64,000 nucleotides of DNA from NCBI RefSeq assembly GCF_030161375.1, contig NZ_BSSQ01000008.1, positions 1-64,000 on the forward strand. Direction: 5' to 3'. The notes beneath the pieces were generated by a model. That model was not told the origin of the DNA. It was given only the letters and a program-made list of their open reading frames with translations, and ran no database searches. Shown piece after piece: positions 16,054 through 23,710 of this stretch. The translations under genes were made by a program, and so were the position numbers. The stretch is from Paenibacillus glycanilyticus. GTDB taxonomy: Bacteria; Bacillota; Bacilli; Paenibacillales; Paenibacillaceae. Position 1 is the stretch's first letter; each line of letters starts with the position of its first letter.

Positions 16054-17214
16054 CTAAGCCTTGATCACTTGCCGCCAAGCCTGCTCGATATCCTCTATTA
16101 ACGTATTCGGATCTTCCAAACCGATGTATAAACGGGCTACCGACGGATTGTTCCCCGCCAAATTGCGTTTTGCCGGCGTCTGTCCAACCGTCACTAAGCT
16201 TTCAAAGCCGCCCCAGCTGACACCGATCCGGAAATAACGCAAAGCGTCGGCCCATTTCTTGAGCGACTCTACCGGCAACTGTGTTTCGAACGAGAATAAA
16301 CTGCCGTAGCCGTCCAGTTGCTTGCGTGCGAGAGCATGCTGCGGATGCGAAGGCAAGCCCGGATGATTCACCTGGTTCACTACCGGATGTTTCTCCATAT
16401 GCTCCGCAATGATCAAACCGCTCTTCTGATGCCGCTCCATCCGCACTGGCAGCGTTCGCAGCCCCCGTATCATAAGGGATGCCGTATGAGGAGTCATGAC
16501 GCCTCCAAACAGCATATACCCTTTGTTAGCGATTTCACCTATTAAATCCGCGCGCCCCGCCACCACGCCACCCAAGCAATCGCTATGGCCGGAGAAATAT
16601 TTGGTCATCGAATGAAGCACAAGATCAATTCCCCAGGTTAGCGGACGCTGGAAGCACGGTGTCGCCCAACTGCTGTCAATCATGGTGAGAATGCCCTCCC
16701 GCTTGGCAAGCGCCGCAACTCCCTCCAGATCCTGCAGCTGGAACAATCCCGATGTGGGACTCTCCAGATAGATGAGGCGCGTATTCGGCCTCAATGCTTC
16801 CTCGAAGTCAGACAACAGGCAACCGTCGACATAGGTGACTTCAACACGGTACCGGTCGGACAATTCATCCAGGAACTGTCTTGTTGGACCATAGGCTTGA
16901 TTGACGCAGATGACATGGTCGCCCGAACGCAATAACGCGTGCAAAGAACCGGCGATGGCGGCCATGCCCGATGCGAAGCAACGCGCCTGCTCGGCAGCTT
17001 CCAGCTCGGCGATTTTGCTCTCCAGGTATTGAACCGTCGGGTTGTTGCCGCGGGAATATACCGTCGCTGCCAATACATCCTTCATGGCAAGCTCAAACGA
17101 TTCATAGTTCTCAAACGCAAACAGGCTATTCTGATAGATCGGGATGTTAACGGCGCCGCTATGTTTCGTATCTACCTCGTCATGCGACACGATATTGTGC
17201 AGCTCTTCATTCAT
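16054..17214 (-). CDS. Trans-sulfuration family PLP enzyme (cystathionine beta-lyase/gamma-synthase type)
   Basis: A Cys/Met-metabolism PLP enzyme of about 386 aa. Motifs in order: VYSRGNNPTVQYLESKIAEL (PLP phosphate-binding YSR), CFASGMAAIAGSLHALL, YLESPTSGLFQLQDL, IDSSWATPCFQRPL and LHSMTKYFSGHSDCLGG with the Schiff-base Lys. These enzymes cleave or exchange C-S bonds (cystathionine, homocysteine, cysteine conjugates). It is the last gene of an operon with a sugar-type ABC transporter, which suggests that an imported sulfur- or selenium-containing compound is its substrate. The ATG at 17214 follows GGAG by nine bases; in-frame ATGs further upstream have poorer sites. Confidence 0.85.
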   Translation of the reverse strand: MNEELHNIVSHDEVDTKHSGAVNIPIYQNSLFAFENYESFELAMKDVLAATVYSRGNNPTVQYLESKIAELEAAEQARCFASGMAAIAGSLHALLRSGDHVICVNQAYGPTRQFLDELSDRYRVEVTYVDGCLLSDFEEALRPNTRLIYLESPTSGLFQLQDLEGVAALAKREGILTMIDSSWATPCFQRPLTWGIDLVLHSMTKYFSGHSDCLGGVVAGRADLIGEIANKGYMLFGGVMTPHTASLMIRGLRTLPVRMERHQKSGLIIAEHMEKHPVVNQVNHPGLPSHPQHALARKQLDGYGSLFSFETQLPVESLKKWADALRYFRIGVSWGGFESLVTVGQTPAKRNLAGNNPSVARLYIGLEDPNTLIEDIEQAWRQVIKA

Positions 17215-17307
17215 GTGCGTTCTCTCCATATCCATACATCCCTTTACTTGTGTCATTCCTTCCGTTGATTCCTTCAATCAAGCCACTTCCGCCTGTGCCC
17301 GCTCGCG

Positions 17308-18135
17308 TTAACCTTTCTCGGCGCCTTGCGTCAGCCCTTCCACGATATACCGCTGGGCGAATGCGAACAGGACGACGGTCGGAATAACCGACAAGACGGT
17401 GCCGGCCGACATGGAACCCCAGTCTATGTCGAACTTCATGACGAAGGAGTTCATCGCCACGGGCAGCGTCTTCAGGCTCTCGTCATCGATAAACATAACC
17501 GCCATAAACAGCTCGTTCCAATTCTGCACGAAAGCAAATATAAAGGTGGATGCGATCCCCGGCAGCATGACCGGAATGATGACGCGGATGAGCGCCGTCA
17601 GCCTGGAACAGCCGTCAATCATTGCCGCCTCCTCCAGGCTGCTAGGGATTCGCTGGAAGAAACCGCGCAGCATAATGGTTGAGAATGGGATCAGCATTAC
17701 CGTATAGGTCAGGACCAAGGACAACCGATTGTTAATCAGGTTCATGTCGGACATGAGCAGATACAGCGGCGCCAGCGAAATAAAGCCGGGCAGCATTTGC
17801 GTTAAGAAGAAAGCCATCATAATTTGCTTATGCCCCCGGAACTGGAACCGGGCCATGACATAACCACTTAGCGTCGCAATGCAAATAACGATTAGAGCGG
17901 CGATGATGGAGATTAGCAAACTATTAGCGATATAAATATGAAACTTCGATATTTTAAAAATGTTGGCGTAGTTTTCGAACGTTAGCTTCTCCGGCCAATA
18001 GCGAATCGGAAGGGAGAAAATCTCCTTCTTTGGCTTCAGCGAAGTGATGACGATCCAATAGAGCGGGAACACCATAATGAGAAAATAAGCGGCGAGATAA
18101 AGCGACTTCAGACCCGTCAACAAACGTTGCTTCAT
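17308..18135 (-). CDS. CUT1 ABC transporter permease, MalG type
   Basis: The 275-aa inner-membrane permease has six predicted membrane segments and the cytoplasmic EAA loop EEAAMIDGCSRLTALIRVIIPVMLPG that contacts the ATPase. It begins immediately after the stop of the MalF-type permease gene (TAGATG). The ATPase gene is absent, as usual for Firmicute CUT1 systems that share MsmX. Downstream, 30 bases away, is the PLP enzyme gene. Confidence 0.9.
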   Translation of the reverse strand: MKQRLLTGLKSLYLAAYFLIMVFPLYWIVITSLKPKKEIFSLPIRYWPEKLTFENYANIFKISKFHIYIANSLLISIIAALIVICIATLSGYVMARFQFRGHKQIMMAFFLTQMLPGFISLAPLYLLMSDMNLINNRLSLVLTYTVMLIPFSTIMLRGFFQRIPSSLEEAAMIDGCSRLTALIRVIIPVMLPGIASTFIFAFVQNWNELFMAVMFIDDESLKTLPVAMNSFVMKFDIDWGSMSAGTVLSVIPTVVLFAFAQRYIVEGLTQGAEKG

Positions 18136-19017
18136 CTAGAAATCACCCGCCTTTTCAGACCTTGTTGCAAATAGATAAAAGACGGTATACAGCATAAGAA
18201 TGAGGATCATGATAACGCCTATTGCCGCTGCCATGCCGTAATCTCCGCCGTAAATAATTTTGTCCAGCATCAGCGAAGAGAGAATATGGGTCGTTCCGGC
18301 CGGTCCTCCGTTCGTAAGACCGTAAATGATTGAAGGATCATTAAAGATCCAGATCGCCCGGAGCAAGGTTGTTGCGATAACGGTCGGCAAAATATACGGA
18401 AACGTCACGTTGACAAACTTGCGCAAACCTCCCGCTCCGTCCATTTCCGCCGCTTCATACAAGTCCGCCGGCACCGATTGAAGCGCGGCGAGCAGCATAA
18501 TGGCAAAAAACGCGATGCCGTACCAAACGTTTGCGATGATGACCGAAGTCATCGCCCATTTCGGATCGGAAAGGAATCCAATCCGCGTATCAATAAGTCC
18601 CGTCCGCATTAATAAGTCATTAATAACGCCAATTTGCGAGTTGAACATCCATTTCCAGATGAGGCCGATCAGAAACCCGGACAAAGCCCAGGAATAGAAA
18701 ACAAAACCTTGGTAGACGCCTCTTCCTCTGAAGTTTTTGCGCAGCGTCAGCGCAAGCGACAATCCGATCAAGAATTGCAGGATAAGCGAAAAGAATACCC
18801 AATATCCGCTGTTCTCCAGGGCCGATAGAAACTTAGCGTCTTGAAACGCGGTTTCAAAATTTTGCAAACCGATGAACTTCACGTTCGTCAGATCAAACAG
18901 CACATAATTTTGAAACGCCATCACTACCCCTTGCAAAAAGGGATAAAACGTAAACACCAGCAGCAATGCCAATGCAGGAAGCAAACTGAGCAGGATGTAC
19001 CTTCTTTGCTTACTCAC
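18136..19017 (-). CDS. CUT1 ABC transporter permease, MalF type
   Basis: The permease (293 aa) has six membrane segments and the EAA loop YEAAEMDGAGGLRKFVNVTFPYILP. The N-terminus LLSLLPALALLLVFTFYPFLQG is typical of the MalF/UgpA group in Gram-positives. It is separated from the binding-protein gene by a stem-loop and adjoins the MalG-type gene without a gap. Confidence 0.9.
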   Translation of the reverse strand: MSKQRRYILLSLLPALALLLVFTFYPFLQGVVMAFQNYVLFDLTNVKFIGLQNFETAFQDAKFLSALENSGYWVFFSLILQFLIGLSLALTLRKNFRGRGVYQGFVFYSWALSGFLIGLIWKWMFNSQIGVINDLLMRTGLIDTRIGFLSDPKWAMTSVIIANVWYGIAFFAIMLLAALQSVPADLYEAAEMDGAGGLRKFVNVTFPYILPTVIATTLLRAIWIFNDPSIIYGLTNGGPAGTTHILSSLMLDKIIYGGDYGMAAAIGVIMILILMLYTVFYLFATRSEKAGDF

Positions 19018-19046
19018 GCGATTCTCACCTTCCCCGCTAGTAAAAT

Positions 19047-19075
19047 GCGGTGGGCGTTCTTATGCCGCCCACCGC
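19047..19075 (-). terminator. Intercistronic stem-loop between binding protein and permease genes
   Basis: GCGGTGGGCG and CGCCCACCGC form a perfect 10-bp stem with a short loop and only ATTTTAC after it on the minus strand. Placed between the binding-protein and permease genes it probably gives partial termination or protects the upstream mRNA, so that the binding protein is made in excess. Confidence 0.65.
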
Positions 19076-19085
19076 TTATTTAAGG

Positions 19086-20411
19086 TTATTTTTCCATGTC
19101 CGCTTTTGCTTTCACCCAATATTCGTCCCATTTCTTCAGCGTATCTTCTACGCTCGTCTTGCCGAGCAACATGCTTTGTCCGGATTCCATCGCGACCGTG
19201 CCCCATTGTCCGTTAGCAGGGTATTGGAAAGGCGGTTTGTAGTTAATAAACGTATCGGGCAGATTGGTCATGTCGAGCAGCGTTTTGTAAGGTCCGGTCT
19301 GGAAGAAGGCGTCCTCTGTCGCGGAGGAATGAATCGGCACGGTGCCGTGGCTCTTCGACAGCTTGGTGTTTTGTTCCGGCGAAGACAAGAAGCTGATCAG
19401 CTTCCAGGCGGCTTCTTTGTTTTTCGAGTAAGAAGTAATGCCCCAACCCGCTCCGCCTGCGGAGATGAGCGCTTTGCCACTAGGGCCCTTCGGCATTGGA
19501 GCCGTTGCCCATGTTCCCTCTTCCATGCTATCGGTCAACGTCTGGATCACGTCTGGATCCTGCAACAGGAATGCCGTCACGCCGGACGTAAACGCCTGCA
19601 CTTGTTCCTGGAAGCCCCAGTTGATGGAATCCGGCGGCGAACCTTCTTTATACAATTTCACGTATTGTTCGACCGCTTCTTTGGCTTCAGGCGACGAATA
19701 GATGGTGCCGCCGTCCTTCAGGAACATCGCGTCATCGACATTAATCTTCTCGGAGTCGTACGCCTGGATCATCGTATCCGGAACCCCGTTTGCGCCGGAG
19801 CCCCCCCGGAACGAGAAGCCGAAGCGGTTCTTGGCAGGATCGGTTAGCTTCACGGAAGCGTCAACCAACTCCTGATATGTAGTAGGTGCGGCGATGCCCG
19901 CTTCCTTCAACCAATCCGCGCGGTAGAACAGCTGCCGCTGGTAGAGGCCGTTTGCAATAAAATAAAGCTTGTCGCCTACGGTAGCGACGGATTGGGCAAC
20001 GGAAGTGACGGTGCTGAAGTCATTCCAATTCTTTGTATATTCATTCAGTGGTTCCACGTAGCCGTTGTTCACGAATTCCGCCACGTTCAGGTCGCGAACT
20101 TCCAGTACGTCCAGATCTTGCTTCGCGTTCAGCATCGTTCTGATTTTGTTGTCCGCCTGATCAAAAGGCGGCGAAATTAGTTCCACCTTGATGTTAGGAT
20201 TCTGATCCATAAATGCCTTGATGCCTTCTTGAATAATGGCCGTGCGATTCGGACTGGTCAAGCTTTCAATCATGCGAAGCGTGACGACTTTGTCTCCTCC
20301 CCCGTTTCCGTTGTTGGAACCGGATGAGCTGCAGGCCGTTACGGTCAAACTAAGCGTTAAACCAATCATAGATACGGATAACAGTGACTTCTTCCAAAAC
20401 AGTTGTTGCAT
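19086..20411 (-). CDS. CUT1 ABC transporter substrate-binding lipoprotein
   Basis: A 441-residue extracellular solute-binding protein (family 1). The signal peptide ends in lipobox VTAC, followed by a Ser/Gly/Asn linker. Typical features are TAIIQEGIKAFMDQNPNIKVELI, DVLEVRDLNVAEFVNNGYVEP and the C-terminal AAWKLISFLSSPEQN. It delivers substrate to the two permeases downstream. AAAGGGGG precedes the ATG. The promoter carries a GntR operator (20450-20464). Confidence 0.9.
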   Translation of the reverse strand: MQQLFWKKSLLSVSMIGLTLSLTVTACSSSGSNNGNGGGDKVVTLRMIESLTSPNRTAIIQEGIKAFMDQNPNIKVELISPPFDQADNKIRTMLNAKQDLDVLEVRDLNVAEFVNNGYVEPLNEYTKNWNDFSTVTSVAQSVATVGDKLYFIANGLYQRQLFYRADWLKEAGIAAPTTYQELVDASVKLTDPAKNRFGFSFRGGSGANGVPDTMIQAYDSEKINVDDAMFLKDGGTIYSSPEAKEAVEQYVKLYKEGSPPDSINWGFQEQVQAFTSGVTAFLLQDPDVIQTLTDSMEEGTWATAPMPKGPSGKALISAGGAGWGITSYSKNKEAAWKLISFLSSPEQNTKLSKSHGTVPIHSSATEDAFFQTGPYKTLLDMTNLPDTFINYKPPFQYPANGQWGTVAMESGQSMLLGKTSVEDTLKKWDEYWVKAKADMEK

Positions 20412-20449
20412 TGGAATCCCCCTTTAGATGAGTGAGTATCATGCTGTAT

Positions 20450-20464
20450 ACCTGTCTGATAGGT
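20450..20464. promoter_or_regulatory. GntR operator in front of the ABC transporter operon
   Basis: ACCTGTCTGATAGGT is an inverted repeat (one mismatch) matching ACCTATCAGATAGGT at 21211-21225. It begins three bases downstream of the -10 box of the operon promoter, so occupancy would block transcription start. Confidence 0.75.
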
Positions 20465-20467
20465 TTA

Positions 20468-20496
20468 ATATAAGTGAGGCATTTACGAATTGTCAA
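20468..20496 (-). promoter_or_regulatory. Sigma-A promoter of the ABC transporter operon
   Basis: On the minus strand TTGACA (20496-20491), 17-base spacer, TTATAT (20473-20468; TATATT with an 18-base spacer also fits), followed directly by the GntR operator. Confidence 0.75.
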
Positions 20497-20511
20497 TATC
20501 TAAATTTTCTG

Positions 20512-21192
20512 TCAATATTCCTTTATGGTCTCTTCGATAATGTCCATCATCTTGTTAAATTCTTCTAACGCGTACTTCCAATCATGGCTCTCAATCCCGT
20601 CAAATAAAGTGCGGTGGAACGGATACGTATTATCGAACAGCTCTTTCACGCCAAACGGTCCCGAGAAAAATTTCTTAATCAGCTCCGCAATGGAATCGTA
20701 CACGCTGCGCAGCAAGGGATTGGCTGCCGCGTCGTAAATATGCTGATGGAATTCGTAATCAATAACCGACGTATCCAGCCCTTTTTGCTTCCGCTCGTCG
20801 TACTCCGCAAGACAAGCTTTCATCTCCTCGATCTTGCCGTCCGAGATCCGTTTCGCGGCCAGCTCGACGGCTTTGCCCTCCAGCGCTCTTCGAACATCCA
20901 GAATATCGAGCAGGAACGATTTTTCGTCCTCTATTTTCACTTTTACGCTATACCGGTAAGAACCGGAATCGCTTACATAAATGCCTTTGCCATTAATAAC
21001 TTTCACGATTTCAATCGCTTCCAAATAACGCAATGCTTCGCGCAAAGAGGATCTCCCTACCCCAAACATCCTCACGAGCTCGTCCACGGACGGAAGTTTG
21101 TCCCCTTCTACCAGCTCTTTGTCGGCAATATATCGAATAATTTCTTCGGATACGAGTTCATGCATTTGCTGCTTTTTAATTGTGCGAATCAT
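20512..21192 (-). CDS. GntR family (FadR subfamily) transcriptional regulator
   Basis: The 226-aa protein has an N-terminal winged helix (LPSVDELVRMFGVGRSSLREALRYLEAIEIVKVINGKGIYV) and a C-terminal all-helical FCD ligand domain with metal-type residues (DYEFHQHIYDAAANPLLRSVYDSI ... YPFHRTLFDGIESHD). FadR-type regulators usually repress nearby catabolic genes until an acidic ligand binds. Two copies of the operator ACCTRTCNGATAGGT, one before this gene and one before the ABC operon, support autoregulation and control of that operon. Confidence 0.92.
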   Translation of the reverse strand: MIRTIKKQQMHELVSEEIIRYIADKELVEGDKLPSVDELVRMFGVGRSSLREALRYLEAIEIVKVINGKGIYVSDSGSYRYSVKVKIEDEKSFLLDILDVRRALEGKAVELAAKRISDGKIEEMKACLAEYDERKQKGLDTSVIDYEFHQHIYDAAANPLLRSVYDSIAELIKKFFSGPFGVKELFDNTYPFHRTLFDGIESHDWKYALEEFNKMMDIIEETIKEY

Positions 21193-21210
21193 CGTCCAAC
21201 CATCCTTTAC

Positions 21211-21225
21211 ACCTATCAGATAGGT
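21211..21225. promoter_or_regulatory. GntR operator in front of the regulator gene
   Basis: ACCTATCAGATAGGT is a perfect inverted repeat around a central base, two bases downstream of the -10 box and 18 bases upstream of the start codon, in the same position relative to the promoter as the site at 20450-20464. Confidence 0.8.
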
Positions 21226-21227
21226 GA

Positions 21228-21256
21228 ATATTATTGAATTATTTTTGAAATGTCAA
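21228..21256 (-). promoter_or_regulatory. Sigma-A promoter of the GntR regulator gene
   Basis: On the minus strand TTGACA (21256-21251), 17-base spacer, TAATAT (21233-21228). Confidence 0.75.
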
Positions 21257-21417
21257 CTAGCCTGAATTTGCTGCGCTGCTCCGCCGATTGTACGTTCATG
21301 AAGAATCATTTTGGTAAAAGACAAATTTAACCGTTTTTGACCTTGCGGGATACTGCCTTTCTATGCGTTAATATAGATGTCGGGCCGACGAATTGACCGG
21401 AAAGGAGGCTGAACGAA

Positions 21418-21450
21418 ATGATTCAGATCCAGGAGGTGGCATTCGCGTAA
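21418..21450 (+). CDS. Possible 10-residue leader peptide
   Basis: ATG with a strong AAAGGAGG site encodes MIQIQEVAFA and stops at 21450. It is followed by the hairpin GGGGAGC-n6-GCTCCCC (21468-21487), in front of the CD3324-family gene. The arrangement resembles a leader peptide with an attenuator, but neither has been tested. In 21257-21417 I see no other feature. Confidence 0.35.
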   Translation: MIQIQEVAFA

Positions 21451-21467
21451 GCGGATGTCCCATAACA

Positions 21468-21498
21468 GGGGAGCTTTACGGCTCCCCTCCATTTGATT
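21468..21498 (+). terminator. Stem-loop upstream of the CD3324-family gene
   Basis: GGGGAGC-TTTACG-GCTCCCC followed by a loose T-rich tract (ATTTGATTTT). It may terminate transcription between the leader peptide and the gene. Confidence 0.5.
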
Positions 21499-21541
21499 TT
21501 GAAATCTCAAATTTAACATTGTGAAAGGAGGAGGGTTAGCC

Positions 21542-21652
21542 ATGTTTAACGCAAAACAAGCCAGCGAAAGCCAATGGAACCACATATTAAAGGAGGGCCT
21601 CGATGGGGCGTTACAAAAACGGAAAAGATGTGCTTCCCCCCACTCTGCTTAA
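21542..21652 (+). CDS. Possible 36-residue peptide overlapping the CD3324-family gene
   Basis: The ATG at 21542 has an excellent AAGGAGGAGGG site. The frame (MFNAKQASESQWNHILKEG...) ends at 21652, overlapping the start of the next gene by 50 bases in another frame; the ribosome site of that gene lies inside it. It could couple translation of the regulator or be a short protein; composition gives no clear answer. Confidence 0.4.
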   Translation: MFNAKQASESQWNHILKEGLDGALQKRKRCASPHSA

Positions 21653-21899
21653 GCAAATCCAGCAATATATTGATGGCGAATTGCTCTACATTCCGAAGCA
21701 AAGCGAAGAGCGTGCCGGCTGGGGACAGCTAAGCGGCACGAAAGCGCGGATCAATGATCGCAATGATCAGATCTATGCGGAATATTGCAAAGGGCAGTCA
21801 ATCGCTGACCTTGAGCGGGTTTATTATTTATCCGGGGACAGCCTGCGGAAAATTATATGCAAACAACAGCAACATGCACGCGTAACAAGCGGAAGCTGA
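21603..21899 (+). CDS. CD3324 family protein (Mor-like helix-turn-helix)
   Basis: The 98-residue product matches the CD3324 family: MGRYKNGKDVLPPTLLKQIQQYIDGELLYIPKQ, WGQLSGTKARINDRNDQIYAEYCKG, then a C-terminal helix-turn-helix SIADLERVYYLSGDSLRKII. The family resembles the DNA-binding part of Mor transcription activators, so a regulatory role is likely, with unknown targets. AAAGGAGGG lies just before the ATG. Confidence 0.82.
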   Translation: MGRYKNGKDVLPPTLLKQIQQYIDGELLYIPKQSEERAGWGQLSGTKARINDRNDQIYAEYCKGQSIADLERVYYLSGDSLRKIICKQQQHARVTSGS

Positions 21900-21930
21900 T
21901 GCGGTGCTTATATAGCATGACCATAAAGAT

Positions 21931-21960
21931 AGCCTGCCACCTGTAAATAAGGGGCAGGCT
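21931..21960. terminator. Bidirectional terminator between convergent genes
   Basis: AGCCTGCC(AC)...GGGGCAGGCT forms an eight-base stem between the CD3324 gene and the propeller lipoprotein gene, with T-containing tracts on both sides. Confidence 0.6.
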
Positions 21961-21974
21961 ATTAGCCTTTTCCA

Positions 21975-23507
21975 TCAATGAATCCATCTGTAATTCATTT
22001 TGTTGTCGACCACGATATTATCGTTGATGACCTGCAATTCATCTCCCAGCCGCTCTTGAAACGCCGTCGAGGTTGCAGCGTGGTTTGCGGGCGAATACCG
22101 GGTAATTGCAGTTGTCCCTGCATGATCGTCGTAGGCTGCCCACATAAGCTGCTGATCTTTCGGCTTCGAGATTAACGCGTAACGGACCGAAGAGTTGCTG
22201 TTCTCTTCCTCAAGCGATGGCGACCAATACTTGCCGCTATGACGGTCAATGAGAAGTAGCTGCTTCGATGGGTTCACAACAGGTACCGGCGACTCCAAAT
22301 CCTCCAGCCGGTCCGCTTGCGATAGCATGCTAATCTTGCCTGTTGTTACGTTCGCCAAAGCATAAATCGGATCCGCTTTGCGTGGAACTTCATCGGTGCC
22401 GGACCGCTCAAGACGGTACCAGGACAATACGCCTTCATCCCCTTCCGCGAGCCATCCGACCCAATCGATATTCGTGTAGCCTTCTTTAAGTTTAGCTTGC
22501 GCATCCCAGATTAGATCCCCTTTGCCATCATAAAAAGCTACCGCTTCCGGAGCGATTATATAAGCCTCTTCTCCCCCAAGTACATTGTCATGGCTGTCAC
22601 TTAGCGTGAACGCAAGCGCAGCAAGCCTGCTGTCCGGACTCCAATCAAAAGCAGGATATGCGTGATAACCAAGCGTTTGCGGAATGACCTTAAGCAGCTG
22701 CCCCTTCTGGTCGTACAACTTGAAATTATCCTTTTCTTCATGCCAGAACAGATTGCCGTCGGGAGAGGCCGTCAGCATGAATAGCGGCCATTCGTTGGCA
22801 AATTGTCCTTCGAACTTCCGGACCTGGCCATTCTCGGTATTCACAGACCACAGCCGGCCGTCGGAATAGCTGTTCAAGTAGAGCATGCCGGATTCGCTCA
22901 TCCAACCTTTTGCGTAAAAGCTTGGCGATACATCCGGCACTATATTAGCGGCAATGGTCGTGATTTCACCGGTCACAAGATCAAGTGCAACGGCATCGTA
23001 CTGGACCCCTGTGTGTCCGTCATCCCGCGTCTTCGGTTGAACAAGAACCAGCTGCCCCTGTTTAGTGAACCCATACGCTCGCGCCAAAGAGTCTACCGAA
23101 TAAGGATCTTTTACGGTCATGTCTGCTGCCGGGTAAATCTTGTAGCCCTGCTTCGCCGTATCGACTACAACGACATCCAATTGAAATTTATTGTTCTCGG
23201 ACATACGCCTTACCAGATGGGCTACACGATGTTGATCTCCAGGAACTAGAAACGTTTGCGCGACAAAACCATTCACTTCTTCCGAAATATGTAAGGGAAA
23301 GGAGAATCCATTGTCTCGCTGTACCAACTCGATTGGCAATTCTCCGCTGGCAGAAGGCTGATTGGATAATGGCGTGGAATTAGCGGCCGCAGTTGGTGCT
23401 GATGTTGCTGTTCCCAAAGCCTTGTTGCTTGGAGTTGCATCTTGGCTGCAGCCCGAAATTAGGGCTAATGCGGCTACTATGGCAAGTGGTACGGCGGTAT
23501 GCTTCAT
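21975..23507 (-). CDS. Lipoprotein with predicted beta-propeller domain
   Basis: The 510-residue protein starts with a lipoprotein signal (lipobox ISGC) and a Ser/Thr/Ala-rich linker of about 40 residues. The remainder has repeated units of the propeller type, such as SPDGNLFWHEEKDNFKLYDQ, WSPDSRLAALAFTLSDS and LWSVNTENGQVRKFEGQ. It is probably a membrane-anchored extracellular propeller that binds a ligand or envelope partner; no enzymatic motif was seen. AAAGGAGG precedes the ATG. Confidence 0.75.
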   Translation of the reverse strand: MKHTAVPLAIVAALALISGCSQDATPSNKALGTATSAPTAAANSTPLSNQPSASGELPIELVQRDNGFSFPLHISEEVNGFVAQTFLVPGDQHRVAHLVRRMSENNKFQLDVVVVDTAKQGYKIYPAADMTVKDPYSVDSLARAYGFTKQGQLVLVQPKTRDDGHTGVQYDAVALDLVTGEITTIAANIVPDVSPSFYAKGWMSESGMLYLNSYSDGRLWSVNTENGQVRKFEGQFANEWPLFMLTASPDGNLFWHEEKDNFKLYDQKGQLLKVIPQTLGYHAYPAFDWSPDSRLAALAFTLSDSHDNVLGGEEAYIIAPEAVAFYDGKGDLIWDAQAKLKEGYTNIDWVGWLAEGDEGVLSWYRLERSGTDEVPRKADPIYALANVTTGKISMLSQADRLEDLESPVPVVNPSKQLLLIDRHSGKYWSPSLEEENSNSSVRYALISKPKDQQLMWAAYDDHAGTTAITRYSPANHAATSTAFQERLGDELQVINDNIVVDNKMNYRWIH

Positions 23508-23710
23508 CCGTTAAGCCTCCTTTTAATGGATCTAGATATTAGACTTTATTTTCCAGAAAAAGGTTGCGCTATGGCCTCACGGCGTTTCAGGCCCCTTCGC
23601 CTACGTGTATAAAGGTGTAATAGGACTAAAGTACGCAATTGTAGATTCGTATTCACAGGCAAGTAGACTCCGCCGATATTTGTAGAAGACAAACAAGGGA
23701 GGCATTACAA

